Counted from the first letter of the stretch, positions 16,677 to 25,531 are shown. The stretch: 64,000 bases of DNA from JAJPKK01 sp963824905 (GCA_963824905.1 CAWGRH010000005.1:62001-126000), one strand, 5' to 3'. The notes: generated by a model from the sequence alone, not told the origin. Numbers and translations are program-made.

Positions 16677-18061
16677 CCAGTATCGACCTCGGCACGTCGC
16701 AGCTGCGCTCGGCGGCGCGCCGCGTCTATGACGGCTGGGATCGTGCCGACCGCTGGGTCAAGAGCCTGCTGCCGAAAGGGCTCTACGCCCGCGCGCTGAT
16801 CATCATCATCGCGCCGATGGTGATCCTGCAGTCGGTCGTCGCCTTCGTGTTCATGGAGCGGCACTGGAACACGGTGACACGGCGCCTGTCGGCCGCGGTG
16901 ACCCAGGACATCGCCGCGCTGATCGATCTGAAGAAGCAGCTCCCGCCCGACCGCGACTTCGCGGCGCTGCGCCGTGTCGCCCAGGAGCGGCTCGGGCTCG
17001 CGGTCGATTTCCTGCCCGTCAACGCACTGCCGCCGATCGGGCCGAAGCCGTTCTTCTCGCTGCTCGACCAGGCGCTCTCGGAGGAGGTGCGCAAGCAGAT
17101 CGCCAAGCCGTTCTGGATCGACACCGTCGGCCGCTCCAACCTCGTCGAGCTGCGCATCCAGCTCGACGACGCCGTGATGCGCGTGTTCGCCCGCCGCAAC
17201 GCCGCCTATGCGTCGAACTCGGAAATCTTCCTGCTGTGGATGGTGGGAACGTCGCTGGTGCTCATCACCGTCGCGATCCTGTTCCTGCGCAACCAGATCC
17301 GCCCGATCCTGCGGCTCGCCGATGCGGTCGAGAGCTTCGGCAAGGGCCGCGAGGTGGCGGACTTCCGCCCGCGCGGCGCCCAGGAGGTGCGCCGCGCCGC
17401 TTCCGCCTTCATCGAGATGAAGACGCGGGTCGAGCGCACCATCGAGCAGCGCACTACGATGCTCGCGGGTGTCTCCCACGACCTGCGCACCATTCTTACC
17501 CGTTTCAAGCTCGAGCTCGCGCTGATCGGCGACAGCCCCGAAGTCGAGGCGATGAAGAAGGACATCGACGAGATGAGCCGCATGCTCGAGGGCTATCTCG
17601 CCTTCGCCCGCGGCGACGCCGGCGAGCAGGCGGAAGCAACCGACATGGCGGCATTTCTCGAAGAGCTGCGCGCCGACGCCGAGCGGGACGGCCACAAGGC
17701 GTCGGCGACCTTCCACGGGTTCCCGATCGTCACCGTGCGCCCGAATGCGTTCAAGCGCTGCCTCGGCAATCTCGTCTCCAACGCCGCCCGGTTCGGCTCG
17801 ACGATCGAAATCACCGGCCACCGCGACCATCGCTATTTCACGGTCACGGTCGACGACGACGGCCCCGGCATTCCGCTGCGCCTGCGCGAGGACGTGTTCA
17901 AGCCGTTCCTGCGGCTCGACGACCCCCGCAACCAGGACGAGGGCGGCAGCGGTCTCGGGCTCGCCATCGCCCGCGACATCGCACGCTCCCACGGCGGCGA
18001 CATTAGGCTGGGGGACAGTCCACTCGGCGGCCTGCGCGCGACGGTGCGGATTCCGGTGTGA
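16673..18061 (+). CDS. EnvZ-like membrane sensor histidine kinase
   Basis: The 462-residue protein starts with GTG that overlaps the stop of the response regulator (GTGA). Membrane segments lie near residues 38-60 (ARALIIIIAPMVILQSVVAFVF) and 185-205 (FLLWMVGTSLVLITVAILFL), enclosing a periplasmic domain of about 125 residues. A HAMP-like linker (RPILRLADAVESFGKGREV) leads to the H-box GVSHDLRTILTRFKLEL with the phosphorylatable His269; the usual Pro after RT is Ile here. The ATPase domain shows FKRCLGNLVSNAARFG (N box), DDDGPGIPL (G1) and GSGLGLAIARDIARSHGGD (G2). It is expected to phosphorylate the response regulator encoded just before. Confidence 0.92.
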   Translation: MTSIDLGTSQLRSAARRVYDGWDRADRWVKSLLPKGLYARALIIIIAPMVILQSVVAFVFMERHWNTVTRRLSAAVTQDIAALIDLKKQLPPDRDFAALRRVAQERLGLAVDFLPVNALPPIGPKPFFSLLDQALSEEVRKQIAKPFWIDTVGRSNLVELRIQLDDAVMRVFARRNAAYASNSEIFLLWMVGTSLVLITVAILFLRNQIRPILRLADAVESFGKGREVADFRPRGAQEVRRAASAFIEMKTRVERTIEQRTTMLAGVSHDLRTILTRFKLELALIGDSPEVEAMKKDIDEMSRMLEGYLAFARGDAGEQAEATDMAAFLEELRADAERDGHKASATFHGFPIVTVRPNAFKRCLGNLVSNAARFGSTIEITGHRDHRYFTVTVDDDGPGIPLRLREDVFKPFLRLDDPRNQDEGGSGLGLAIARDIARSHGGDIRLGDSPLGGLRATVRIPV

Positions 18062-18084
18062 CGAGCCGCACGGAAGGTGAAGCG

Positions 18085-18215
18085 CGTATGATGGGTTGAG
18101 CCCTTGCGAAACCCATCATCGCTCGGCCGCCCCCGGAACGAAGTTGCGGCAATAGCTCGTCATGGCGGTCGCGGCGGCAAAGTGATGGGTTTCGCAAGGG
18201 CTCAACCCATCCTAC
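18085..18215. repeat. Inverted-repeat element (GATGGGTTGAGCCCTTGCG type)
   Basis: The arm ATGGGTTGAGCCCTTGCGAA (18088-18120 region) is mirrored by TTCGCAAGGGCTCAACCCAT (18183-18211), with about 60 bases between. The same arms occur at 61992-62095 and at 63936 to the window end. It fills most of the gap between the kinase and the convergent TetR gene. Confidence 0.8.
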
Positions 18216-18280
18216 AAGGCGACGCAATTCTGCTTAGGCCATCGCCTCCATCAGGACTTCGTAGCCGCGGCAACGGGCGG

Positions 18281-19000
18281 TCACACCGGGATCGGCTCCT
18301 CGTCGCCGAGATCGAGATCGCGGTCGACTTCGTCGCGCCGCCGGCGTCGGCGGCGCAGCGGCCCGCAACGCCCGCCCGGCACGAAGCGGCAGAGGTCGTC
18401 GAGGAAGCCAACCCAGCGCTGACCGCGGGCGAGCGCGCGGTCGAGCGCCGCCATGGTGCGGGCGAGGCCGGGATCGTCGTCATCGACGAAGGTCCGCAGC
18501 ACGCGCGCGAACACCAACGCAGCGCCTTGGGCGCGCAGCATGCCCCGCGGCCCTGCGGCGCCGATGCCGGCTGCCGTTAGCATCCATTGCTGGGATTGCA
18601 CTGCGAGGCCGTTGAGCGCGAAGGCGAGCCCGGGGTTGCGCCGCACCGAGCGCAGCAGCGAGCGGATCGCCTCTTTGTGTGGCGCGAGCGCTTCGAGGCG
18701 TCGCATGAGGACGTCGAACAGCCGCTCGCGCGGCGGCTCCTCCGCCATGTCGGCCTCGCCGCCGGCAAGCACCTTGCGATCGATCTCCTTGACGTGCGCC
18801 GCATAGATCGCGAGCAGCGAGGAAAACTCGCCGCGCAGCGTTGCAAGGCTCACCTCCGCGCGCCCGGCGACGTCGGCAAAGCCGATACGCTCGATCGGCT
18901 GCTCGGCAAGCAGGCCTAGGAAGGCGGCGATGATCTTCTCGCGGTCCGACGGCGTCCGTTCGTGGCTCGCCGGGTTCCCATTTGCGGGCTTTCGCGCCAT
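18281..19000 (-). CDS. TetR-family transcriptional regulator
   Basis: The 239-residue protein has a typical N-terminal helix-turn-helix: REKIIAAFLGLLAEQPIERIGFADVAGRAEVSLATLRGEFSS is split into the usual three helices (residues ~19-62; the recognition helix is VSLATLRGEF). The rest is a helical ligand-binding domain with ERLFDVLMRRLEALAPHKEA and RSVRRNPGLAFALNGLA, which resembles the C-terminal domain of COQ9/TetR-like regulators. The tail is unusually basic and acidic (GPLRRRRRRRDEVDRDLDLGDEE), maybe disordered. GGGAGCGAG precedes the ATG. It is transcribed in the same direction as proC, after a 98-bp gap, and its target and ligand are unknown. Confidence 0.82.
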   Translation of the reverse strand: MARKPANGNPASHERTPSDREKIIAAFLGLLAEQPIERIGFADVAGRAEVSLATLRGEFSSLLAIYAAHVKEIDRKVLAGGEADMAEEPPRERLFDVLMRRLEALAPHKEAIRSLLRSVRRNPGLAFALNGLAVQSQQWMLTAAGIGAAGPRGMLRAQGAALVFARVLRTFVDDDDPGLARTMAALDRALARGQRWVGFLDDLCRFVPGGRCGPLRRRRRRRDEVDRDLDLGDEEPIPV

Positions 19001-19098
19001 GGCTCGCTCCCATTGTTTGCACGCTTACAGCGGTCGCGGACGGCCGCCGCTCGCTCTCAATTTAGGCGGCTTGCCGCGGTGGTGCCAGAGCGCGGGCG

Positions 19099-19941
19099 CT
19101 AACCTGCGAGCTCGCGGGAACGCCGTGTCGCTGCGGCGATCGCGCGCTCCATCAGCGGATCGAGGCCGTCGGCGGACATCAGGACCTCAAGCGCCGCTGC
19201 GGTGGTGCCGCCCGGCGACGTCACGTTGTGGCGCAAGGTGGCGGGATCGAGCGGCGAGCGGTGCAACAATTCGCCCGCCCCGGCCACGGTGGCGCGGGCG
19301 AGGCTCGCGGCGAGCGACGCAGGCAGGCCGGCCTTCTGGCCGGCGCGGGCGAGGCTCTCGGCAAGCAGGAAGATATAGGCGGGGCCGGAGCCCGATACCG
19401 CGGTCACCGCGTCCATCAGCGCCTCGTCGTCGACCCATTCGACGGCGCCGGTCGCGGCAAGGAGACGGTGCGCAAGGTCGCGCTGCGCCGGCGTCACCTG
19501 CGCATTCGGCACCGCGACGGTGATGCCGCGGCCGATGGCGGCGGGGGTGTTCGGCATCGCGCGCACGATCGCCGTGCCCGCGGGCAGCGCTGCCTCGATG
19601 AAAGCGATGGTGCGGCCGGCCATGATCGAGATCACCACCGCGCCCGGTGCGATGCGATCGGCGATGCCGGCGAGCGCCTCCGGCGCGGTCTGCGGTTTGA
19701 CCGCAATCACGACGGCATCGGTGCGCGAGGGCAGGGTGGTCGGATTGAGGAGCAGTCCGCGCGCCGCGAGCCCCGCGATTTCCGAGGTCGGCTGCGGCTC
19801 GATCACGGTGATGCCGGCGGGATCGACGCCGAGCCCGAGCCATCCTTCGAGCAGCGCGCTCCCCATCTTGCCGGCGCCGACGAGGAGGATGTCAAGCTTG
19901 CGATGTGCGGTCGGCATGTCTGACGCGGCCAATGTCGGCAT
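19099..19941 (-). CDS. proC: Pyrroline-5-carboxylate reductase
   Basis: This enzyme makes proline by NAD(P)H-dependent reduction of pyrroline-5-carboxylate. The protein shows the Rossmann start ILLVGAGKMGSALLEGWL, IVRAMPNTPAAIGRGITV (conserved PNTP block), AVSGSGPAYIFLLAESLARAG near residue 180 and the PROSITE-type end block LRHNVTSPGGTTAAALEVL. I chose the ATG at 19941 (280 residues), which begins ten bases past the stop of the parE remnant; the ATG at 19917 would give a tighter N-terminus. In related bacteria proC usually follows ybjN, and here the two are separated by a parDE module. The overlapping frame up to 20031 is the toxin remnant, not proC. Confidence 0.92.
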   Translation of the reverse strand: MPTLAASDMPTAHRKLDILLVGAGKMGSALLEGWLGLGVDPAGITVIEPQPTSEIAGLAARGLLLNPTTLPSRTDAVVIAVKPQTAPEALAGIADRIAPGAVVISIMAGRTIAFIEAALPAGTAIVRAMPNTPAAIGRGITVAVPNAQVTPAQRDLAHRLLAATGAVEWVDDEALMDAVTAVSGSGPAYIFLLAESLARAGQKAGLPASLAASLARATVAGAGELLHRSPLDPATLRHNVTSPGGTTAAALEVLMSADGLDPLMERAIAAATRRSRELAG

Positions 19942-19951
19942 AAATGTCCCA

Positions 19952-20250
19952 CTATTCTTCCGGAAAAAGCAGTCTCTGGTGGTCCTGTGCGCCGTGAAGG
20001 ATATGGACCACTTCGATGATCTGGCCGTCAACCCGATAGAAGATCAGGTAGTTTCCGTAAGGGCGGCGGCGAATGCCCAGATGCTCGTACCGCGGGACCA
20101 GGGGATAGGCGCGCGGCGCGTCGGCGAGGGCTCGCATCGGTCGCGCAATTCGCGCACGAAGGAAAGCGCGCGGATCGGATTTTGCGCGGCGATGTAGTCA
20201 GCAATGTTCTAGAGGTCGGCCTCAGCCGGGCCGCCAATGATGACGACCAT
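19952..20250 (-). pseudogene. parE: ParE/RelE-superfamily toxin, inactivated
   Basis: Reading from the ATG at 20250, which overlaps the antitoxin stop as TGATG, gives MVVIIGGPAEADL then an in-frame TAG (20211-20209) and NIADYIAAQNPIRALSFV, the usual first helix of ParE. After ELRDRCE the frame shifts by one missing base near 20135, and the other frame continues as ALADAPRAYPLVPRYEHLGI, then RRPYGNYLIFYRVDGQIIEV and HILHGAQDHQRLLFPEE before the stop at 19952. These are the classic C-terminal strands and the conserved R-x-x-x-x-x-NYLIFYR core. With one nonsense and one frameshift lesion the ~99-residue toxin cannot be made. The nonsense codon looks like GAG changed to TAG. Confidence 0.82.
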
Positions 20251-20510
20251 CAACCCGCCGACTCGGCGAGCGCACGATACTTGGCCTCGAGACGAGCAAA
20301 GACTTCGGAGGATGGCTTGGCGTTGCCGGCCTCGGTGGCCTCGATGCCCTTGGCGATCGCGTCGTCGAGACTCGCCAAGCGCGCCTCACGTTCCAGAATG
20401 AGCCGAACGCCTTCACGCAGCACTTGGTCCTCGGAAGCATAGCGGCCCGACGCGACCAATCCGGTCACGAAATCTTCGAGCTGGTCACCGAGGTTGACTG
20501 TTCGGGGCAT
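20250..20510 (-). CDS. parD: ParD-family antitoxin
   Basis: The 86-residue protein has a ribbon-helix-helix N-terminus (MPRTVNLGDQLEDFVTGLVASGRYASEDQVLREGVRL, read in overlapping pieces) in which TVNLGDQL is the DNA-contacting strand and RYASEDQVLREG the second helix. The C-terminal half (LEREARLASLDDAIAKGIEA, then RLEAKYRALAESAG) is the toxin-embracing helix. Its stop overlaps the toxin start, as in intact parDE operons. The antitoxin is intact while the toxin is dead, so it may survive as an autorepressor or be drifting. It lies between ybjN and proC on the same strand, 63 bp after ybjN. Confidence 0.85.
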   Translation of the reverse strand: MPRTVNLGDQLEDFVTGLVASGRYASEDQVLREGVRLILEREARLASLDDAIAKGIEATEAGNAKPSSEVFARLEAKYRALAESAG

Positions 20511-20573
20511 TGGTCACGTCCTCCAATGGGAGAAGTATGCCATGGGACCCCGCTTCGCATCAAAATTTGCCCC

Positions 20574-21074
20574 TCACGCCTCCCCCGACGTCTGGAACAT
20601 CATCGCGTCGAGCGCCTGGCGCGGCGTCTTGCCCGCCCACACCACGAACTGGAAGGCCTGGAAATGGCGCTCGCAGGAATCGAGCGCGATCGCGAGCACC
20701 GCTTCGCATTGCTCGGCTGTCGCCGTGATGCCGGCGGTGAGGAGGAGGGCGTGGCGGAACATGATGATACCGTCGGCAAGCCATGCGTCGAAGTGGCCGA
20801 CCCACATCTGCTCGTTGATCATCGCCGTGAGTTCGATGACCTCGCTGCGCCGGCGTTCCGGCACCTTGAGCTCGAAGGCGCAGGCAAGATGGAGCGCTTC
20901 GACCTCGGCCATCCAGGTGAAGGAGAGCTGGTAGTCGCTCCAGTGGCCGGTGACCAGGATCGTGACCTCGTCATCGCTCGCGCGGGAGAACGACCAGTCG
21001 TGGGTGGTGGCGAGGCTTTCGACCACGTCCACCGGATTGTGCTGCAGTTCGGAGATTTCGTTGGTCAGCGTCAT
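20574..21074 (-). CDS. YbjN domain-containing protein
   Basis: The 166-residue protein has the YbjN fold (type III secretion chaperone-like): HNPVDVVESLATTHDWSFSR, then VTGHWSDYQLSFTWMAEVEALHLACAF in pieces, VPERRRSEVIELTAMINEQMWVGHFD, and FRHALLLTAGITATAEQCEA. Members are small cytoplasmic proteins linked to stress responses and possibly chaperoning. GGAGGCCGAC precedes the ATG at 21074, although the frame stays open to 22310 antisense to the prs frame. In related bacteria it precedes proC directly, so the parDE module downstream looks like an insertion into that pair. Confidence 0.8.
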   Translation of the reverse strand: MTLTNEISELQHNPVDVVESLATTHDWSFSRASDDEVTILVTGHWSDYQLSFTWMAEVEALHLACAFELKVPERRRSEVIELTAMINEQMWVGHFDAWLADGIIMFRHALLLTAGITATAEQCEAVLAIALDSCERHFQAFQFVVWAGKTPRQALDAMMFQTSGEA

Positions 21075-21194
21075 GTCGGCCTCCCGAGGAGGGGCTGCAG
21101 GGAACGCGCGCGCCGCGGCAATCTGGCGCGCGGATAACGTTTTCGGTCGTCTTGACGCGCCTTTGCGCATGCGATGACCAGCCCTCGAATCATG

Positions 21195-21216
21195 AGCGGC
21201 CCTTTCGGGCCGCTCG
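21195..21216. terminator. Strong stem-loop between prs and ybjN
   Basis: GAGCGGCCC (21195-21203), a TTTC loop and GGGCCGCTC (21208-21216) make a perfect 9-bp GC-rich hairpin in the 278-base gap downstream of prs. There is no T-run on either side, so it may be a pause, an mRNA-stabilising hairpin or a weak terminator. Nothing else is evident in this gap. Confidence 0.45.
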
Positions 21217-21352
21217 ACCTCAAGCCGCGGGGAAGCGCTTGATTCATTGAGTGATCGAGGATTCGCCGGGATTGCGCAATCCGCCATCGAGGGCCTTCCA
21301 CAAGGCCGCCTGCGACAAGTTGACTCGGGGGTGCGGCGCAACCCGCAAGGGG

Positions 21353-22306
21353 TCAGTCGAACAGGCTCGACACCGATTCTTCGGACGCGGTGCGGTGGAT
21401 CGCTTCCCCGATCAGGGTCGCGATCGAGAGCACGCGGATGTTGCCGGCGACCCGCACCGCCTCGGAGGCCTGGATCGAATCGGTGATCACGAGCTCCTTG
21501 AGCCGCGAGGCCGTGGTGCGGGCGACCGCGCCGCCGGACAGCACGCCGTGGGAGATGTAGGCGTAGACATCCTCCGCGCCGTGATCGAGCAGCGCGTCGC
21601 CGGCATTCACCAGGGTACCGCCGGAATCGACGATGTCGTCGATCAGGATGCAGGTGCGTCCCTCGACCTCGCCGATCAGGTTCATGACCTCGGATTCGCC
21701 GGCGCGCTCGCGTCGCTTGTCGATGATCGCGAGCGGCGCGTTGATGCGCTTGGCGAGGCCGCGGGCGCGCACCACGCCGCCGACGTCCGGCGATACCACC
21801 GTGACCTTGGAGAGGTCGAAGCGATCGCGGATGTCGCGCACGATCACCGGCGCGGCGTAGAGGTTGTCGGTCGGGATGTCGAAGAAGCCCTGGATTTGTC
21901 CCGCGTGGAGATCGAGGGTCAGCACCCGGTCGGCGCCGGCACGGGTGATCAGGTTGGCGACGAGCTTCGCCGAGATCGGCGTGCGCGGCCCGGGTTTGCG
22001 GTCCTGCCGCGCATAGCCGAAATACGGAATCACCGCGGTGATGCGTCGTGCCGAGGCGCGGCGCAGCGCGTCGATGATGATGAGCAATTCCATCAGATGG
22101 TCGTTCGCCGGAAACGACGTCGACTGGATCACGAAGACATCGGCGCCGCGGACGTTCTCGAGAATCTCGACGAATATCTCCATGTCGGCGAAGCGGCGGA
22201 CCACGGCCTTGGCGAGGGGGAGGCGCAGGTGGGCGCCGATTGCCTCGGCGAGGCGGGGATTGGAGTTGCCGGCAACGAGCTTGATCGCTCCGTTGTTGGG
22301 CGTCAT
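21353..22306 (-). CDS. prs: Ribose-phosphate pyrophosphokinase (PRPP synthetase)
   Basis: The enzyme makes PRPP from ribose-5-phosphate and ATP for nucleotide, His and Trp synthesis. The 317-residue protein shows KLVAGNSNPRLAEAIGAHL at the start, RRFADMEIFVEILENVRG, the flexible-loop region PANDHLMELLIIIDALRRASA, the catalytic YFGYARQDRKPGPRTPISAK (the His of the usual YARQDRK block is present downstream in TLDLHAGQIQGFFDIPTDNL), and the PRPP loop CILIDDIVDSGGTLVNA. AAGGAGA precedes the ATG at 22306; the frame open to 22438 is not needed. It is monocistronic here, with ybjN 278 bp downstream. Confidence 0.94.
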   Translation of the reverse strand: MTPNNGAIKLVAGNSNPRLAEAIGAHLRLPLAKAVVRRFADMEIFVEILENVRGADVFVIQSTSFPANDHLMELLIIIDALRRASARRITAVIPYFGYARQDRKPGPRTPISAKLVANLITRAGADRVLTLDLHAGQIQGFFDIPTDNLYAAPVIVRDIRDRFDLSKVTVVSPDVGGVVRARGLAKRINAPLAIIDKRRERAGESEVMNLIGEVEGRTCILIDDIVDSGGTLVNAGDALLDHGAEDVYAYISHGVLSGGAVARTTASRLKELVITDSIQASEAVRVAGNIRVLSIATLIGEAIHRTASEESVSSLFD

Positions 22307-22507
22307 GCACGTCTCCTTGAGCCGCCCCGCCGGGTGGCCGCCGAACACTGGGTTTGAGCCGGATCCTGTCCGAAAAGTCTGCAACTTCTCGGGATCAGGC
22401 TGTCGCCGAGCAACGAGCCGCGGCGGCGGGGCGGTCATAACAATTACGTCATGCCGCTGGCAATACGAACGAATTCGCTTGTCCCCGGAGAACTGGCGCG
22501 TCCGCGC

Positions 22508-23122
22508 CTATTGCGAGCCGCCGGTCGGGGCAAAGGCGAGGATTCCGCTCGCCTCCGGCAGGAACGCCACGTTGGGCTGTGCTTGCGCCGGCGCCGACGG
22601 AGCGGGGGCCGAGGGATCGGTGAGAAAAGCCGAGAGGCGGGTCATGCCGTCGCGGGCGATGTGGTTCAGCACCTGGTCGTCGGCGGCATTCCAGGCGGTG
22701 CGGCCGGACGCGCCAGCCTCTTCGCCCGTGAGGCGCATGGCGCGCTGGTGGTCCGCGTCATAGACGTCCCAGACCCAGGAAATCGTGGTCTTCTTGCCCT
22801 GCACATGGGCGGCGACATAGCCGCGGATGCGATACTGCGCGGCCGCTTCCCGCGACACCACCGAAACCTGCCGTGACTGGGCTTCCTGATTGAGCTGCTG
22901 AACCAGGTTCTTGAAGACGGTTTCCGGTGGCCCGTCGATCGATTCGAAGGCGACGGTCCTGGCTTGGCCACCCGCCCCTGAAAGCGCGCCGGGCAAGCCG
23001 GACGACGAACAACCTCCGAGCGCGACGGCCGCTGCGATGCTCAAAAAAGTAGCAAATTGCACTGCGCGTACAGTGCCGCCGACCGGCGCCCCGCGCCGGT
23101 GCGTCCCACCCCACATCGCCAA
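22508..23122 (-). CDS. Hypothetical lipoprotein
   Basis: The frame gives up to 204 residues. A hydrophobic stretch FATFLSIAAAVALGG is followed by Cys in the lipobox ALGGCSSSG, so the mature protein would be a lipid-anchored periplasmic protein. A GTG at 23062 would give a shorter, more typical lipoprotein signal (MQFATFLS...), while the ATG at 23122 adds 20 basic residues. The mature part has FKNLVQQLNQEAQSRQVSVV and RIRGYVAAHVQGKKTTISWV, with a Pro/Ala-rich tail (PSAPAPSAPAQAQPN). I do not recognise a function. It is transcribed in the same direction as prs, with a 200-bp gap between them. Confidence 0.65.
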   Translation of the reverse strand: MAMWGGTHRRGAPVGGTVRAVQFATFLSIAAAVALGGCSSSGLPGALSGAGGQARTVAFESIDGPPETVFKNLVQQLNQEAQSRQVSVVSREAAAQYRIRGYVAAHVQGKKTTISWVWDVYDADHQRAMRLTGEEAGASGRTAWNAADDQVLNHIARDGMTRLSAFLTDPSAPAPSAPAQAQPNVAFLPEASGILAFAPTGGSQ

Positions 23123-23280
23123 CCCCCGTCACTGCGGCCGTTTTTGCTCGGTCGAGACCGAAAACGATCCGCTGCCCCAATACTTTGTTAACCAAATTTG
23201 CGGCGAAAATCCAGCAAATCGAGGGGGCTGCCCGGCGTTTACCTGTCGTGGCCGGAGGTGTGAGGCGTCCGCGCATCACC

Positions 23281-24234
23281 TCATTTGATGGCCTGCGGAT
23301 TGATCGGCGATCCCGTGCCTCCGGTGATGATCAGGGGCGGGCCGCAGAAGAAGAACTCGTAGATGCCGTCGGCGCGGCAATCCTCGGCGAGCTCCTTCAA
23401 GTAGAACATCTCGCCCATGGTCAGCCCCATGGCGGGGATCACCACCCAGTGCCAGGGCTGGTTGGCTTCCTTGGTCTCGTTGGGCCGGACCTCGACGCCC
23501 CAGGTGTCGGAGCAGATCGCGGCGATCTCCTTCTCCTGGCACCAGTAGCAGTTCTCGAACTTCACCCCCGGCGCGTCGCCGCCGGCATAGGCGCCCCAGC
23601 CGTCCTTGAGGCACTTCTCGAGCTGCCCGGTGCGCACGATGACGAAGTCGCCGCGCCCGATCGTGACGTTCTGCGCCTTGGCGCAGGCATCGAGCTCGGC
23701 ATTGGAGATGCCGTAGCCGTCGTCGAGATGATCGACGCCCTTGAAGCGGGCGACGTCGAGCAGCACGCCGCGGCCGATCATCTTGTTGCGGGAATGCTCG
23801 ATGCCGAGCTTGCCGAGGCCGTTGCTGTCGACGAGCCGGGCGTCGTGGCCGTTGTACATCTGCTCCTCGTAGAAGATGTGGCCGAGCGAATCCCAGTGCG
23901 TCGCGCATTGCACCGGCATGTTGATGGCATCGTCGGCGTAGCGGATGTTCGGCACCACGTCCTGCCGTCCCGCGACCGCATCGGTGCCGGTCGCCAGCAT
24001 GGTGTGGATCGGATTCCAGCGCCCGCCGAACAGGCCGGTCTGCGGTCCCTTGCGGTCGAGCGGAATGCCGAGCGCGAACACCTTGCCGGTGCGGATCAGT
24101 GCGGACGCCTTCACGACGTCCTCCGGCTTGACGTGGTTGAGCGTGCCGATCTGGTCGTCCTTGCCCCAGCGGCCCCAATTCTTGAGTTTCTGCGAAGCCT
24201 CGGCGATCGCCTTCTTGCCGACGGTGATGTTCAT
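23281..24234 (-). CDS. Cyclase-family (kynurenine formamidase-like) hydrolase
   Basis: The 317-residue protein belongs to the PF04199 putative cyclase family. QCATHWDSLGHIFYEE near residue 100 resembles the metal-binding HxGTHxDxPxH motif (here T-H-W-D-S-L-G-H). GRGVLLDVARFKGVDHLDDG is the conserved middle block and GDFVIVRTGQ the strand before the active site. Family members hydrolyse formamides, isatin or cyclic ketones and use divalent metal. The ATG at 24234 was chosen over the longer frame to 24414, since the extra part is antisense to the next gene's leader. It is divergent from the NHL-repeat gene with 170 bp between; the cofactor and substrate cannot be told. Confidence 0.8.
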   Translation of the reverse strand: MNITVGKKAIAEASQKLKNWGRWGKDDQIGTLNHVKPEDVVKASALIRTGKVFALGIPLDRKGPQTGLFGGRWNPIHTMLATGTDAVAGRQDVVPNIRYADDAINMPVQCATHWDSLGHIFYEEQMYNGHDARLVDSNGLGKLGIEHSRNKMIGRGVLLDVARFKGVDHLDDGYGISNAELDACAKAQNVTIGRGDFVIVRTGQLEKCLKDGWGAYAGGDAPGVKFENCYWCQEKEIAAICSDTWGVEVRPNETKEANQPWHWVVIPAMGLTMGEMFYLKELAEDCRADGIYEFFFCGPPLIITGGTGSPINPQAIK

Positions 24235-24404
24235 GGCGTTCCTCAAAGGACAAATGCGGTCGTTCGTTTCGGGGCCGGGATATTGGCTCGTCGCGGAAAA
24301 GTCCATAACCGGCCGTGCCCCGCGGTGCCCTTGCAATTTATGCTTGCCCATGCAGCGATGGTCGCGGCATCGCGGCGCATACCGCGGGCCTGGGAGGACA
24401 ACGC

Positions 24405-25502
24405 ATGAAAACACGCTTTCACGCTGCGGGTGCGACGGGGGCCGCGATGGCGTTCGGTGCGCTCATGACCGGCACGATCGCTTTCGGCACGCTTATTGTC
24501 GGCACGCATCCCTCATACGCGCAGAACGCGCCGCACTACGAGGCGGACCTGAACTGGCCGAAGCCGCTGCCCGATCACTGGATCATGGGCGGGCTCGGCG
24601 GCCTGTGCGTCGACGCCAACGACCACGTGCTCATCCTCAACCGTCAGGACGTGCTGCCGAACGAGCTCGACACCGGCTATCTCGCACCGCCGCTGATCGA
24701 GTTCGATCCGGAAGGCAACGTCGTGCACTCCTGGGGCGACCCGAAGCTCCTCGATGCGCGGCTGCACAGCTGCCATTTCGACAAGGACAACAACGTCTGG
24801 ATCGCCGCCGCGCCGTCCGGCATGGTGCAGAAATACACCCATGACGGCAGCAAGCTGCTCCAGCAGATCGGTACCAAGGGCGTCTACGACACCTCCGACG
24901 GCACCGCCAAGGGCACGCCGCTCAATTCCGACGCCGCCCGCTTCCACATGCCGTCGAGCATCTTCGTCGACCGCGGCAACGGCGACGTCTACATCGCTGA
25001 CGGCGAGGGCACCGCCAGCAACCGCCGCATTGCGGTGATGGACCGCGACGGCAAGTTCCTCCGGCAATGGAAGCCGGAAGGCATGCAGAGCGTGCATTGC
25101 CTGACGATCGGCAATGACGGCCTCGTCTATGTCTGCAACCGCCAGAACGCGCGAATCCAGGTCTACGACAAAGTCGGCGATCTCAAGCGCACCATCGACG
25201 TGCCGTGGAAGCCGTTCACCATGCCGGCCGACGGTCAGATCAAGCAGTTCGGCGGCGCTTCGGTCGCGATCGATTTCTCGCCCGACCCCGAGCAGAAATA
25301 CCTGTTCGTCGTCAACCAGAACAATTCGCAGATCGAGATGATCGAGCGCGCGACCGGCAAGAAGCTCGGCAGCTTCGGCCATGCCGGCCGCTACGCCGGC
25401 GACCTCGACCAGCCCCACGGCATCGCCGTCGACTCCAAGGGCAACGTGTATGTCGACGAGAACCGCGGCCGCCGGGTGCACAAGTTCAAGATCGTGCAGT
25501 AG
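24405..25502 (+). CDS. Secreted NHL-repeat beta-propeller protein
   Basis: The 365-residue protein starts with a signal peptide (AAMAFGALMTGTIAFGTLIV, cleavage near SYAQN at ~residue 40). The rest is a beta-propeller of NHL-type blades: GGLCVDANDHVLILNRQD, SSIFVDRGNGDVYIADGEG, HCLTIGNDGLVYVCNRQNARIQVYD (in pieces) and HGIAVDSKGNVYVDENRGRRVHKF. Such proteins often occur beside catabolic enzymes, where they may bind peptides or small ligands or act as lactonase-like or peptidyl-glycine-type enzymes; no catalytic residues are clear. TGGGAGGA precedes the ATG. It is divergent from the cyclase-family gene. Confidence 0.82.
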   Translation: MKTRFHAAGATGAAMAFGALMTGTIAFGTLIVGTHPSYAQNAPHYEADLNWPKPLPDHWIMGGLGGLCVDANDHVLILNRQDVLPNELDTGYLAPPLIEFDPEGNVVHSWGDPKLLDARLHSCHFDKDNNVWIAAAPSGMVQKYTHDGSKLLQQIGTKGVYDTSDGTAKGTPLNSDAARFHMPSSIFVDRGNGDVYIADGEGTASNRRIAVMDRDGKFLRQWKPEGMQSVHCLTIGNDGLVYVCNRQNARIQVYDKVGDLKRTIDVPWKPFTMPADGQIKQFGGASVAIDFSPDPEQKYLFVVNQNNSQIEMIERATGKKLGSFGHAGRYAGDLDQPHGIAVDSKGNVYVDENRGRRVHKFKIVQ

Positions 25503-25531
25503 GCACGTCGGGCGCATCCCCCCTCGCTACG

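Noticed and set aside
20028..20237. 69-codon minus-strand frame as a separate gene
   Set aside because: It overlaps the parE remnant in a different frame and has no plausible protein features; the ParE reading explains the region.
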